From Bacteroidota bacterium (lineage in GTDB: Bacteria; Bacteroidota; Bacteroidia; B-17B0; Aurantibacillaceae): a stretch of 64,000 nt of DNA. Each line of letters opens with the position of its first letter. Within the stretch, counting starts at the first letter, position 1. Position numbers and translations under genes: made by a program. Shown here piece after piece: positions 48,591-58,055 of this stretch. The stretch is from the NCBI GenBank assembly GCA_017303905.1, contig JAFLBH010000001.1:1217809-1281808 (forward strand), given 5' to 3'. Under the pieces are notes generated by a model. The model made no database searches, had not been told where the DNA came from, and worked only from the letters and a program-made list of their open reading frames with translations.

Positions 48591-48606
48591 ATTACAATAT
48601 TGTAAT
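48591..48606. promoter_or_regulatory. 16-bp perfect palindrome upstream of the T9SS cargo gene
   Basis: ATTACAATATTGTAAT, perfectly self-complementary, 39 bases upstream of the start codon on the minus strand. Place and form suit a repressor or activator site; the protein is unknown. Confidence 0.45.
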
Positions 48607-48678
48607 AGAGAGATGGAAAAAATTAGATGAACACTGTTTTTTTGTAGATTTAAATTAACTCATTGTTAGTCAATGAAA

Positions 48679-48704
48679 AAGGCCGGGTATTTTAGTCCGG
48701 CCTT
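48679..48704 (-). terminator. Terminator after the RRM protein gene
   Basis: AAGGCCGG (48679-48686) and CCGGCCTT (48697-48704) with a 10-base loop; on the minus strand the stem is followed by a run of T. It lies 22 bp after the stop of the RRM gene. Confidence 0.85.
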
Positions 48705-48726
48705 AAGTATGAGTTAATGATATAGC

Positions 48727-48999
48727 TTATTCTGCTGATTCAGTAGATGAGGTCTCTCTTTTACCTTTAGCTTCAGCAACCACAATTTTCCTTTCGTTAT
48801 GATCGCTACCATTTAAACCGTTGATCGCTGCATTGCCTTCAGAATCATTTGGCATTTCAACAAAACCATATCCTTTACTGCGACGCGTTTCCTTGTCTTT
48901 AATGATACGTACATTCGATACTTCGCCGTATTGCTCAAATAATTCTTTTAAAGCTTGCTCTCTTACTTTAAAACTGATGTTACTAACAAAAATGTTCAT
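48727..48999 (-). CDS. RNA-binding protein with a single RRM domain
   Basis: 90 residues. RNP2 is NIFVSNIS at residues 2-9 and RNP1 is KGYGFVEM near residues 42-49; the tail is Lys/Glu/Ser-rich and short. Small RRM proteins of this kind are common in Bacteroidota and Cyanobacteria; in Bacteroides some act as RNA chaperones. Cytosolic. Single gene with its own terminator. Confidence 0.93.
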   Translation of the reverse strand: MNIFVSNISFKVREQALKELFEQYGEVSNVRIIKDKETRRSKGYGFVEMPNDSEGNAAINGLNGSDHNERKIVVAEAKGKRETSSTESAE

Positions 49000-49083
49000 A
49001 GAAATGATATTTATTATGTTAGTAAAAATAATAAAAATAATTCAATCTCCAAATTTTTAGTATTGGTCGTCAAAAAAGCCCGA

Positions 49084-49464
49084 TTAAAAGATTTTTGCCT
49101 CCATGCTGATTTCAACATTGGCATCTTTTGGTAACCGTTGAGCCTGTATGGTGGCACGAGCCGGAAAATCCTTCTTAAAGTATGAGCTATATACCTCATT
49201 TACATGCACAAAGTTATTCATGTCGTTAAGGAAGATGGTGGTTTTCACTACGTTATCAAATGTACAGCCGGCTTCTTTTAAAATAGCCTCAATGTATTCC
49301 ATCACCAATTTAGTCTCTTCTTTAATATGTGCCTTTACCAATTGCTTCGATTGAAGATCCATGGCAATGGTTCCTGAAATATAAACCGAATCCCCAACTA
49401 TAACAGCCTGATTATAAGGGCCAATTGGCGCCGGTGCATTTGAAGTATTCACTATCTTTTTCAT
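49084..49464 (-). CDS. ridA: RidA family reactive enamine/imine deaminase
   Basis: 126 residues of the YjgF/YER057c/UK114 family. Hallmarks are APIGPYNQAVIVGDSVYISG near the start, G-C-T-F-D-N-V-V-K and the catalytic arginine R103 in PARATIQAQRLPKDANVEIS. Trimeric cytosolic enzyme that hydrolyses 2-aminoacrylate and related imines formed by PLP enzymes. Symbol given by family; a paralogue with other function is possible. Confidence 0.92.
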   Translation of the reverse strand: MKKIVNTSNAPAPIGPYNQAVIVGDSVYISGTIAMDLQSKQLVKAHIKEETKLVMEYIEAILKEAGCTFDNVVKTTIFLNDMNNFVHVNEVYSSYFKKDFPARATIQAQRLPKDANVEISMEAKIF

Positions 49465-49581
49465 ATGTTAAATAATTTGTTTTTACAAGGCCATTTAAAT
49501 AACCATTTTGTTGTCATTAAAATTTATCTAAAGAAGCATGGTTATTTCATGATAAATTGAATTTGCTTAACAAATATAACA

Positions 49582-49608
49582 AAAAGCCGCTCGCGATGAG
49601 TGGCTTTT
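49582..49608 (-). terminator. Terminator after the zinc peptidase gene
   Basis: AAAAGCCGCTC (49582-49592) and GAGTGGCTTTT (49598-49608) pair with one G-T wobble, loop GCGAT, then T residues on the minus strand, 10 bp after the stop. Confidence 0.85.
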
Positions 49609-49618
49609 AATAACAATT

Positions 49619-50323
49619 TTAATCTTCTCTGTTATTACCAACAAATCTCATAATATAGTATATCAACGTAGTAATGGAGGCTAAAGCGGAAACAAAATAA
49701 GTATAGGCTGCCCATTTTAATGCATCTTTTGCATCCTCATGTTCACTTCCATAGGTAATTCCCGCAGAGTTTAACCATACCAAGGCACGTTTGCTGGCGT
49801 CTACTTCCACTGGTAAAGTAATAATACTAAACAGCGTTAGAATTCCTTGAAGAACAATAAAAATTAAAAGCATGGTATTTCCCATTCGTGGCATTACTGC
49901 ACCCAGCAAAGCCATACCAATTACCAGGAAGTTCATTATGGTTGAACTGATTTGTACGGCAGGAACTAATTTGCTTCTCATGGTTAGCCATGTATAAGCA
50001 GTAGCGTGCTGAACGGCATGTCCGCATTCGTGAGCCGAAACGGCAGCTGCCGCTACATGCCGACCGTGATACACATCGTTGCTTAAATTAACTGTTTTCG
50101 TTAAGGGATTGTAATGATCTGTTAATTCTCCCTCTACCGAAACAACTTTTACATCGTAAATTCCGGATTCACGAAGCATTCTTTCTGCGACTTCTTTACC
50201 ACTTAAGCCGCTGGTTAATCGTTCCTGCGAATAATGCGCAAATTTTGATTTCAACCTGGAGCTTACCAAAAAGCCAATAAGCATGAATACTATGCCTATT
50301 AACAATAAAAACGGATCAAACAT
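49619..50323 (-). CDS. Membrane zinc metallopeptidase (YugP type)
   Basis: 234 residues. One N-terminal membrane helix (LLLIGIVFMLIGFLVSS), zinc motif HECGH at residues 98-102, and further helices near 130-150, 155-175 and 205-225. This is the neutral zinc metallopeptidase family represented by YugP. Substrate unknown; the fold resembles CAAX-like or HtpX-like quality-control peptidases. 219 bp to the divergent surE. Confidence 0.9.
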   Translation of the reverse strand: MFDPFLLLIGIVFMLIGFLVSSRLKSKFAHYSQERLTSGLSGKEVAERMLRESGIYDVKVVSVEGELTDHYNPLTKTVNLSNDVYHGRHVAAAAVSAHECGHAVQHATAYTWLTMRSKLVPAVQISSTIMNFLVIGMALLGAVMPRMGNTMLLIFIVLQGILTLFSIITLPVEVDASKRALVWLNSAGITYGSEHEDAKDALKWAAYTYFVSALASITTLIYYIMRFVGNNRED

Positions 50324-50542
50324 ATTTTTTCTTTTTATAAATCGGTATCAAAAAGGATGCCTTCTTGATTTATGTGACAAATTTACAAGTCGGAATACCT
50401 CCAAAACACGCCGTTTGTCAAAATAGCAGCCTATATGCTTCGTTCTAACATAAATTAACAAGCCTCTTTTAGTAAGTAAATGCAGTTTTGTCCGTTCATA
50501 GGTGCATACTGCTTAGCTTTATGTTTTTGATAATTTAAATTA

Positions 50543-51310
50543 ATGCAAAAACCACTTATACTTGTAACAAACGACGATGGCATTAGCGCACCGGGAATTT
50601 TATTTTTGTCATCTGTTGCAAAACAGTTTGGTGATGTAGCAGTTATTGCGCCTGATAAACCACAATCTGGAATGGGTCATGCCATTACCATTAACTCAAC
50701 TTTACGCATTCAAAAAACAAATTATCATAACGCCTTACTCGAATATAGTTGCACCGGTACGCCGGTTGATTGTGTGAAAATGGCCGTGAATAAATTATTA
50801 CCTCGTAAGGCGGATCTTGTTCTATCAGGTATTAATCATGGCAGCAATAGTTCTATTAATGTTATTTACTCCGGAACTATGTCGGCAGCAATTGAAGGAG
50901 CTCTCGAAAGCGCGCCTTCCATTGGTTTTTCTTTATGCGATTATAGTATTGATGCGGATTTTAGTCAGGCAAAATCCATTATCGAAAAAATAATTTCAGA
51001 ATCTATAAAAAATAAAATGCCTAAGGGTGTTTGTTTGAATGTGAATATTCCAAAATTAAAAGCAGACGAAATAAAAGGAATTAAAGTATGCCGACAAGCG
51101 CGTGCAAATTGGGTAGAAGAGTTTGAAGAACGCTTCGATCCATACGGAAGAGCGTATTATTGGCTTACCGGTAAGTTTGTCAATTTTGAACCAGAGTCAA
51201 ATGATACGGATGAATGGGCGTTGAGTAACGGTTATGTTTCTGTGGTGCCCACTCAATCTGATTTAACATCTTACCAAAATTTAGAAACAATTAAATCCTA
51301 TTTACTATGA
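50543..51310 (+). CDS. surE: 5'/3'-nucleotidase SurE
   Basis: 255 residues. The metal-binding start ILVTNDDGISAPGI (D11, D12), AVIAPDKPQSGMGHAIT and SGINHGSN near residue 94 are the SurE signature. It removes phosphate from nucleoside monophosphates in stationary phase. A possible promoter has TTTG at about 50487 and TAGCTTTA at about 50514, one mismatch from the consensus. It overlaps the next gene by four bases. Confidence 0.95.
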   Translation: MQKPLILVTNDDGISAPGILFLSSVAKQFGDVAVIAPDKPQSGMGHAITINSTLRIQKTNYHNALLEYSCTGTPVDCVKMAVNKLLPRKADLVLSGINHGSNSSINVIYSGTMSAAIEGALESAPSIGFSLCDYSIDADFSQAKSIIEKIISESIKNKMPKGVCLNVNIPKLKADEIKGIKVCRQARANWVEEFEERFDPYGRAYYWLTGKFVNFEPESNDTDEWALSNGYVSVVPTQSDLTSYQNLETIKSYLL

Positions 51311-51621
51311 GCTGGATAGAAAAGTTAGACACATTCTGGAAAGGGTTGGCAATTGGAATTTTATTTCCGTTGTTGTGTTTTTTCTGTTACTGGCTGTTCA
51401 TGCATAGCTATATGGCTTTCCCTGTAAAATTTATAAAGTATCTGATGTTCGGACAAATGCTCAGTAACACAATAAAAATGTGCGCCTTGGGTAATTTGCT
51501 GATTTTTTATTTCTTTCTGAATAAAGGATTAAATAATGCGACAAAAGGAATTATTACAAGTGTAGTTATATACGCGGCTCTTGTATTTTATGTCATGTAT
51601 TTTCACGAGGAGGCATTTTGA
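51307..51621 (+). CDS. Small membrane protein of unknown function
   Basis: 104 residues with three hydrophobic segments (about 15-35, 54-75 and 80-97). No known family recognised. It is tied to its neighbours by four-base overlaps at both ends (surE stop, lpxB TTG start), so the three are translated together, and a role in lipid A or envelope work is possible but unproven. Confidence 0.7.
   Translation: MSWIEKLDTFWKGLAIGILFPLLCFFCYWLFMHSYMAFPVKFIKYLMFGQMLSNTIKMCALGNLLIFYFFLNKGLNNATKGIITSVVIYAALVFYVMYFHEEAF
51608..51613 (+). promoter_or_regulatory. Strong Shine-Dalgarno sequence for lpxB
   Basis: AGGAGG four bases before the TTG at 51618. It supports TTG as the real start of lpxB. Like the ftsW case it pairs an unusual strong site with a weak start codon. 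Confidence 0.65.
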
Positions 51622-52736
51622 AGTATTATGTAATAGCCGGAGAGCCTTCGGGCGATTTACACGCGTCTAATTTTATGCGTGAGTTAAAGGCGTTGGATCA
51701 TTCTGCCGATTTTTATTTTTTAGGAGGTGATTTAATGGAGCAAGTCGCGAACCGTAAGCCAACTATTCATATCCGCCAGATGGCGTTTATGGGGTTTGTG
51801 GATGTTGCTAAGAATCTTGGAAAAATTAAACAGAATTTCAAAATCGTAAAACAGGATATTGAATTACAGAAACCGGATGTGGTTATTTTAGTGGATTATC
51901 CCGGGTTCAATTTAAGAATGGCTAAATGGGCAAAGGAAAAGGGTTATAAAGTGTTTTTTTATATTTCTCCTACCGTTTGGGCATGGAAAGAAGGTCGCGT
52001 ACAAACGATCAAAAAATACGTCGACCGAATGTTTGTGATTTTACCATTTGAAAAAACATTTTACAAAAAGCATAATTACGATGTGAGTTTTGTTGGTCAT
52101 CCATTACTCGACGCGATAGAGCAAAGAAGAAAAACAATGCTATCTGAGTCTGAATTCAGAAAGAAAAATAGTTTATCAGAAAAACCAATTATCGCTGTTT
52201 TGCCAGGAAGCCGAAAACAAGAAATCAATTATATGTTTGATACCATGCTTGCGATAATGGATGATTTTAAAGAGTATCAGTTCGTAATCGGCGGAACACA
52301 TAATTTGCCTGATTCGGCTTATGATAAGGCGCGGGCAAAGGGTATTAAAGTGGTATACAATCAAACGTATGAATTAATGCAGTATGCTAAAGCCGGAGTT
52401 ATTAAATCAGGCACATCAACTCTCGAGAGCGCTTTGTTTGATTTGCCGGAGGTTGTTTGTTACAAGGCCGGTTCTTTTTCCTTTTACATCGCCAAAAAAA
52501 TAATTAATACAAAGTATATTTCCTTGCCTAATCTCATTATGGATAAACCTATGGTGAAGGAATTGATTCAGGAAGAAATGACCGCCGAAAATATTAAAAC
52601 TGAATTAAATCTTTTACTACACGACGAGACTTATCGTAAGCGTATCAAGGATGATTATGCCGAATTGAAGAAAAACCTGGGTGGACTCGGCGCGTCTAAA
52701 CGAATGGCTAAAGAAATACATGAAGCACTTAATTAA
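51618..52736 (+). CDS. lpxB: Lipid-A-disaccharide synthase LpxB
   Basis: 372 residues. N-terminal YVIAGEPSGDLHASNFM is the LpxB start, with SPTVWAWKEGRV and the C-terminal LPGSRKQEI and IKSGTSTLESALFDLPEVVC blocks. A GT-B fold glycosyltransferase making the lipid A disaccharide at the inner face of the inner membrane. TTG start with AGGAGG in front and a four-base overlap with the upstream gene. Confidence 0.95.
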   Translation: MKYYVIAGEPSGDLHASNFMRELKALDHSADFYFLGGDLMEQVANRKPTIHIRQMAFMGFVDVAKNLGKIKQNFKIVKQDIELQKPDVVILVDYPGFNLRMAKWAKEKGYKVFFYISPTVWAWKEGRVQTIKKYVDRMFVILPFEKTFYKKHNYDVSFVGHPLLDAIEQRRKTMLSESEFRKKNSLSEKPIIAVLPGSRKQEINYMFDTMLAIMDDFKEYQFVIGGTHNLPDSAYDKARAKGIKVVYNQTYELMQYAKAGVIKSGTSTLESALFDLPEVVCYKAGSFSFYIAKKIINTKYISLPNLIMDKPMVKELIQEEMTAENIKTELNLLLHDETYRKRIKDDYAELKKNLGGLGASKRMAKEIHEALN

Positions 52737-52739
52737 ACT

Positions 52740-53897
52740 ATGAAGCAAATTATTACATACATTTTCACTTTTATTTCTTTTTTCGCTTTTAGTGAGGATG
52801 TTGTATACATCCGAACGTTTGCGCATCTAAAAATTAATGCGGTTACATTCACCATCGATAAAAGCAGTTATCAGCTAACAGGAGACGAAAAGCTGCTTCT
52901 TAAAAATGATGGCGAAATAATCATTAAACTATCAGCTGTAAATGATAGCATTGAAGTAAAGTCGTTTGAAACGGTTTATGGAAAGTTTAAAACAGTTCGT
53001 TTCACCGATTTAAATGGTAATGGTGAAATGAAGGTAAAACTCATCAGTCCGGATAGAAAACCGCGCATCTATCAGGATAATTACATTATCACCAATGAAA
53101 ATGGATTATTAAAAATGCTGAATGAAGTTAAACTGGATAATTACATTGCCGGTGTTGTAGAGGCGGAATCCGGTACTCGCTCACTTCAGGAATATTATAA
53201 AGTTCAGGCAATTTTAGCGCGTACGTTTGCCTTAGCGCATTTAAGCAAACATGTTACGGAGGGATTTTCATTGTGTGATCAGGTGCATTGTCAGGCTTAT
53301 TACGGAAAACCTCGCTTTGCCGATATTTTTAATTCTGTAAATGACACTAAAGGCAAAGTGGTGGTGGATGAGAATCTGAATTTAATTGTAGCTGCTTTTC
53401 ATAGTAACAGTGGCGGACAAACTGCAAATTCGGAAGATGTGTGGGGCGCACGTACTTCCTATTTGCGCAGTGTAAATGATACTTTTAGTACACGCATGCC
53501 AAATTATAAATGGGAACGTAAAATGCCGGTTGATGATTGGTTAAGTTATTTAAAGATAAAACACAATTATCCGGTTGATGAACCTTACGCGAAGGAAATG
53601 GCGCTAAATTTCAAACAGGATTCCCGTAAGGTGTTTTTGGAAGCAAGCAACATTAAAGTGCCATTAAAAAATGTTCGTCAAGATCTGCAATTAAAATCAA
53701 CTTATTTCAGTATTTATAATGCCGGCGATACAGTTGTGTTTAAAGGAAAAGGTTATGGTCATAGTTTAGGTATGTCGCAGGAGGGCGCTATGCGAATGAC
53801 ACGATTGGGTTATACCTATTCGGATGTTTTAAATTTTTATTATCGAAACATTCAGATTATTGATATGCGAAAGCTCGCATTTTTCAGAGATGAATAA
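52740..53897 (+). CDS. SpoIID/LytB domain protein
   Basis: 385 residues with an N-terminal signal-like helix. SpoIID features: YIAGVVEAESG with E143 at the catalytic position, QAILARTFALAH, AFHSNSGGQTANSEDVWG and GYGHSLGMSQEGAM. SpoIID is a lytic transglycosylase acting on denuded glycan strands in spore-formers; SpoIID-like proteins also occur in many non-sporulating bacteria including Bacteroidota, with peptidoglycan as likely target. Three bp after lpxB. Its stop abuts the convergent gene. Confidence 0.9.
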   Translation: MKQIITYIFTFISFFAFSEDVVYIRTFAHLKINAVTFTIDKSSYQLTGDEKLLLKNDGEIIIKLSAVNDSIEVKSFETVYGKFKTVRFTDLNGNGEMKVKLISPDRKPRIYQDNYIITNENGLLKMLNEVKLDNYIAGVVEAESGTRSLQEYYKVQAILARTFALAHLSKHVTEGFSLCDQVHCQAYYGKPRFADIFNSVNDTKGKVVVDENLNLIVAAFHSNSGGQTANSEDVWGARTSYLRSVNDTFSTRMPNYKWERKMPVDDWLSYLKIKHNYPVDEPYAKEMALNFKQDSRKVFLEASNIKVPLKNVRQDLQLKSTYFSIYNAGDTVVFKGKGYGHSLGMSQEGAMRMTRLGYTYSDVLNFYYRNIQIIDMRKLAFFRDE

Positions 53898-54875
53898 TCA
53901 ATAATAAGTGTAATGCAATTTTACAATGCGCATGGTCTTGTTAATCGGATCACGTGCAATAAAAGAGTTCAGCATTTTGTTTTCTCTCTCGGTAATGTAA
54001 CTTATTTCCTTTAGCATTAAATCATTTTTAAACTGTTTCTCGGTATAAATGCAATTGGTAGAATCGCATTCGTAAGTAGATTTCAATACCACATCGCCAT
54101 TGGCATTTCCCTTAAATTCCGCGGAAGTCAGAATGCCATTTTCATATTTAAACTCTGAACTCTGCATGATCCAGGCAACTGTATAATGTTCATTCGATGA
54201 AATTATTTTACCGGTTGAATCTTTGTTGATAATGATTTCTTTATAAGGACGATTTTCGCTGTTTAAACAAATTTGTTTGTATTGTAGCGGTGTTATGTCA
54301 ACATACTGAAAACTATCCGCGCTAATTAAAGTTTGATTACCTAATACAAAATTGTTGGGTGTTTGACTATTGTTGGTTTCTTTGAAGCGTTTTTCTTTAG
54401 TTATGCGACCTTTCGAATCATAACTGTAATAACGGGTTTCGTAATAAGTTCCATCGTTAAAACGCTTCATGATGAGATTGTTTTTATCGTATCTGTAGAC
54501 TGTTGAAATGGTATCGTACACATATTCGTTTTTTGTATAGGTGTATCCTTTGGCAACGATTCTTTTCTTTCGGTAAACTGGAGGTACGTGTATTTCCTTT
54601 TCGATGGTTTTAATAATATTCGTGTAATAGAAACGGGTTAACTGGCCTTCCTGGTTGAACTCGTAATAGTTGATGAGGTTTTTATCCTCTGCTACCATGA
54701 AATCCCTTTTGTCGATGATGTCAAAAACAATCGTTTTTATTTTATGTGACTTGATAAAAGGGTTGTTGAATTCTAAAATCGGCGCAAACGCAGAGGAATG
54801 GGTGGGAATTAGAAGTGATTGACTTTTTAAATTAAAAGTCAAGAGTAATATCAGTATACTAACTATGTTTTTCAA
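53898..54875 (-). CDS. Secreted protein of unknown function with YD-repeat-like segments
   Basis: 325 residues with a signal peptide ([20 protein letters not shown]). Segments such as [15 protein letters not shown] and [11 protein letters not shown] follow the pattern of YD (Rhs-like) text-repeats found in Bacteroidota secreted proteins. No enzyme motifs seen. It overlaps the end of the gene upstream on the same strand by 17 bp. Confidence 0.7.
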   Translation of the reverse strand: MKNIVSILILLLTFNLKSQSLLIPTHSSAFAPILEFNNPFIKSHKIKTIVFDIIDKRDFMVAEDKNLINYYEFNQEGQLTRFYYTNIIKTIEKEIHVPPVYRKKRIVAKGYTYTKNEYVYDTISTVYRYDKNNLIMKRFNDGTYYETRYYSYDSKGRITKEKRFKETNNSQTPNNFVLGNQTLISADSFQYVDITPLQYKQICLNSENRPYKEIIINKDSTGKIISSNEHYTVAWIMQSSEFKYENGILTSAEFKGNANGDVVLKSTYECDSTNCIYTEKQFKNDLMLKEISYITERENKMLNSFIARDPINKTMRIVKLHYTYY

Positions 54876-56880
54876 TCAGTTCAACAGCCTCTTTTATAAC
54901 GGAGGTTGGCATCTGACAGCTTTTATTCTTGCATACGTAAATCAATGTTTTGTCGTTTACGTAGCGGCCTTTCAGTATGTCCAACTCCGAGGGAGATGCC
55001 GTAACAACAAAAATGGCATTTGGAAGGTAATGTTTGTATAGCTCCAATAATTTTTCTTCAACATCTTTACCAACAATGCACACTTCAGCCGGATCATTTA
55101 ACAAATCCATATAAAGTGAAGCCCAATTACTGTATCCGGCTCCGTAATGCGCTATTTCTTCCGTTAAGTTCTTAAGCATTTCAGACACAATTTTGAGATG
55201 GTTTTCGCCGCCTTTTATTTTGTAAAGCTTAAAAAGATTAATGGCCATTTGCGAATTGGAAGACGGTATCACATTATCACTTACTTCACTTGTTCTTACG
55301 GCTAACTGTTCGGATGTACCGGCAGTGTAATAAAACAAATTTCTATTCGTATCGTAGAAATGTTCCAGGCTATAATTGCTTAATTTCTCAGCTAAATTTA
55401 ACCATAATTCATCCTGACTGATATAGTAAACATGAATGAAGGCATCAATAACAAATGCATAATCATCTAAAAAACCTGAGATTTTTGCAGCGCCATTACT
55501 GAAAGAGCGCTTTAATGAACCATCTGCTTGCATTAAATTACTTTTTATGAATGAAGCATTGGATAAGGCAATGTTTTTGTACTTCTTTTCTCCAAAAGTC
55601 AGATAGGCTTCGCAGAGCGCACGGCACATAAGTCCGTTCCACGCTGTTAAGATTTTATTATCGAGCCCCGGTTTTACGCGTTTTTCTCTCGCTGCTAAAA
55701 GCACAGCATTGCAGTTTTGAATTTTTTCATTCAAAGTCTTTTCATTCAGATTGTACTTCTGCAGTATAGAAGCAGTTTCGTGATTGCGCATCAAAATATA
55801 ATTGTCATGCTCCCAATAACCAATGTCGTTAACGCAATAGTAATCGCAGAATAGGTCGTAGTCGTCGTTTAATAACCGGCTAAGTTCTTCGGTTTGCCAA
55901 ACGTAATATTTTCCCTCTTCACCTTCGCTATCCGCATCCAAAGCCGAATAAAAACCATTCTCTTTCGTCAACCATTCTCTTAATACAAACGCAATGGTAT
56001 GTTGCGCAGTTTGCTTATACAAATTGTTATTAGTGTAGCGATACGCCTCACAATAAAGTGTAATTAGTTGAGCGTTGTCGTACAACATTTTTTCAAAGTG
56101 AGGCACCTTCCATTGCATATCTACACTATAGCGCGCAAATCCCCCACCTAATTGATCATAGATGCCGCCTAATGCCATTGTTTTCAAGGTTAAATCAACA
56201 TGCTTCATCACTTCCGCATCACCTTTAGTATAAGCGTATTTTAATAAGAAGCTATAGTTGTTTGGCATTGGAAATTTAGGCGCACGGTTAGGTCCGCCCA
56301 AATCATTATCAAAGCGCGTTTTCCAATTTGAAATGCATTTTTCAAGCGTGTTCCAACTGAATGAACTTCCCTCATTTTTTTTAGAGTAAATTAATTCCGC
56401 TTGCTTGATTCCATTGGTTAAATCCGTTGCATATTGTAAAACCTTTTCATAATCATTTGTATATAAATTGTGAAGGTTGTTCAGAATATTTATCCAACGT
56501 TCCTTCTGAAAATAGGTTCCTCCGTAAATAGGTCGGCCATCCGGAAGTACAAAACAATTTAATGGCCATCCGCCATGTCCTGTCATCAATTGCACAGCAC
56601 TCATGTAAAGCATATCCACATCGGGTCTTTCTTCGCGATCTACCTTAATATTTACAAAGTATTTATTCATGATGGCGGCCACTTCCGTATTTTCAAAACT
56701 TTCGTGCTCCATTACATGACACCAATGACAAGCACTGTAACCAATACTCACCAACACAAGTTTGTTTTCTTTGCGGGCTGTTTCAAAGGCATTATCACTC
56801 CACGGTACCCAGTTAACAGGATTGTGAGCGTGTTGTATAAGATAAGGACTGCTTTCGTTTATAAGGGCGTTGCTATGCAT
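54859..56880 (-). CDS. YyaL/SSP411-type thioredoxin-domain protein
   Basis: 673 residues. N-terminal thioredoxin-like domain (DUF255) with [17 protein letters not shown] and the CHWCH motif (C51, C54), followed by [13 protein letters not shown], a [15 protein letters not shown] block and an (alpha/alpha)6-barrel like N-acylglucosamine 2-epimerases (YGGGF..., [19 protein letters not shown]). Family role is not settled; proposed links to protein disulfide handling. No signal peptide. The extended N-terminus matches relatives. Confidence 0.92.
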   Translation of the reverse strand: MHSNALINESSPYLIQHAHNPVNWVPWSDNAFETARKENKLVLVSIGYSACHWCHVMEHESFENTEVAAIMNKYFVNIKVDREERPDVDMLYMSAVQLMTGHGGWPLNCFVLPDGRPIYGGTYFQKERWINILNNLHNLYTNDYEKVLQYATDLTNGIKQAELIYSKKNEGSSFSWNTLEKCISNWKTRFDNDLGGPNRAPKFPMPNNYSFLLKYAYTKGDAEVMKHVDLTLKTMALGGIYDQLGGGFARYSVDMQWKVPHFEKMLYDNAQLITLYCEAYRYTNNNLYKQTAQHTIAFVLREWLTKENGFYSALDADSEGEEGKYYVWQTEELSRLLNDDYDLFCDYYCVNDIGYWEHDNYILMRNHETASILQKYNLNEKTLNEKIQNCNAVLLAAREKRVKPGLDNKILTAWNGLMCRALCEAYLTFGEKKYKNIALSNASFIKSNLMQADGSLKRSFSNGAAKISGFLDDYAFVIDAFIHVYYISQDELWLNLAEKLSNYSLEHFYDTNRNLFYYTAGTSEQLAVRTSEVSDNVIPSSNSQMAINLFKLYKIKGGENHLKIVSEMLKNLTEEIAHYGAGYSNWASLYMDLLNDPAEVCIVGKDVEEKLLELYKHYLPNAIFVVTASPSELDILKGRYVNDKTLIYVCKNKSCQMPTSVIKEAVELIEKHS

Positions 56881-57004
56881 ATGGTAAAGTTAGTACTCAA
56901 AAACAAACTGGCTGTAATAAAATGAGCTTTATTAATCAACAAGCTATCAGTTGTTTAGTTTGAAATTTCATTCTTTGGTTATTGTAATAAGAGTTAAAAT
57001 CGTT

Positions 57005-57035
57005 TTTGAATGGTTAAATCAACGCTATAGTTTTG
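57005..57035 (+). promoter_or_regulatory. Promoter of the FabH gene
   Basis: TTTG (57005-57008), 19-bp spacer, TAGTTTTG (57028-57035) matches the Bacteroidota consensus in both boxes. The ATG is at 57043, so the transcript would have almost no leader. Confidence 0.7.
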
Positions 57036-57042
57036 CGCTCAC

Positions 57043-58047
57043 ATGAAAAGAAAAGCCTATATAACGTCAACAGGAAGTTATTTACCTGAATCCATTTTAT
57101 CGAATGAAATGATCTGTGAGATGGTGGATACTAGTGATGAATGGATTCAGGAAAGATGTGGCGTGAAAGAGAGAAGAATACTAAGGGATAAAGATAAGGC
57201 CACGGCTTATATGGCTGCGGAAGCGGCAAAGAAAGCATTACAAAAAGGCGGAATCAGCAAAGATGACATTGAAGTGATAATTGTGGCAACGGCTACACCT
57301 GAGCATCCTTTTCCTTCAACGGCTTCTATTGTTTCGGAAATGCTAGGCATAAAACGTGCGTTTTGTTTTGATGTCTCCGCAGCATGCTCCGGATTTTTGT
57401 ATGCTCTGAATATTGGAGCCAGATTAATTGAGTCGAATGCGTATAAATCTGTTTTGGTAATTGGTTCGGATAAAATGTCGAGTATCATGGATTATACCAA
57501 TAGAAATACCTGTGTTTTGTTTGGTGATGGCGCAGGAGCTGTAGTGCTTAAGCCTACCCATAATGGATTTGGAATAGGCGAGTCGCTATTGGAAACCGAC
57601 GGTTCGGGTTATCAAAATCTGTATCAAAAGGCAGGTGGAAGTTTATTCCCGGCCACGGCAGAAACAGTGTTAAATAAAGAACATTCAATCTCTATGAATG
57701 GTCCAGCTGTATTTAAAATGGCAGTAGAAAATATGGTGGGGTGTTGCAAAAATTTATTGGAAAAGCACCGGATTCAAAAATCTGAAATTGATTATTTAAT
57801 TCCTCATCAAGCTAACAAACGAATTATTACAGCAACGGCTGATTATCTTGAAATGCAGATGGAAAAAGTAGCCCTTAACATTCATAAGTATGGAAACACA
57901 ACCTGCGCAAGTATCCCGATTTGTTTGGATGAATGGAGCTCTAAATTTAAACATGGTGATAAGTTAATCTTATGTGCTTTTGGAGCCGGCTACACCTATG
58001 GTTCTACTCTCGTAACCTGGAATTCAGGATTGGAAGAAAATGTGTAA
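57043..58047 (+). CDS. fabH: 3-oxoacyl-ACP synthase III (FabH type)
   Basis: 334 residues. Catalytic Cys115 in FDVSAACSGFLYAL, histidine in PHQANKRI and asparagine in GNTTCASIP complete the Cys-His-Asn triad of KAS III. It condenses acetyl-CoA or a branched acyl-CoA with malonyl-ACP to start fatty-acid synthesis. It has its own promoter and stands alone, not in a fab operon; the family also contains paralogues of other use. Confidence 0.92.
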   Translation: MKRKAYITSTGSYLPESILSNEMICEMVDTSDEWIQERCGVKERRILRDKDKATAYMAAEAAKKALQKGGISKDDIEVIIVATATPEHPFPSTASIVSEMLGIKRAFCFDVSAACSGFLYALNIGARLIESNAYKSVLVIGSDKMSSIMDYTNRNTCVLFGDGAGAVVLKPTHNGFGIGESLLETDGSGYQNLYQKAGGSLFPATAETVLNKEHSISMNGPAVFKMAVENMVGCCKNLLEKHRIQKSEIDYLIPHQANKRIITATADYLEMQMEKVALNIHKYGNTTCASIPICLDEWSSKFKHGDKLILCAFGAGYTYGSTLVTWNSGLEENV

Positions 58048-58055
58048 ATTTAGCT

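Noticed and set aside
57972..58055. Longer N-terminus for the 518-residue helical protein
   Set aside because: The extra 28 codons lie in another frame inside fabH and include basic, aromatic residues typical of out-of-frame translation.
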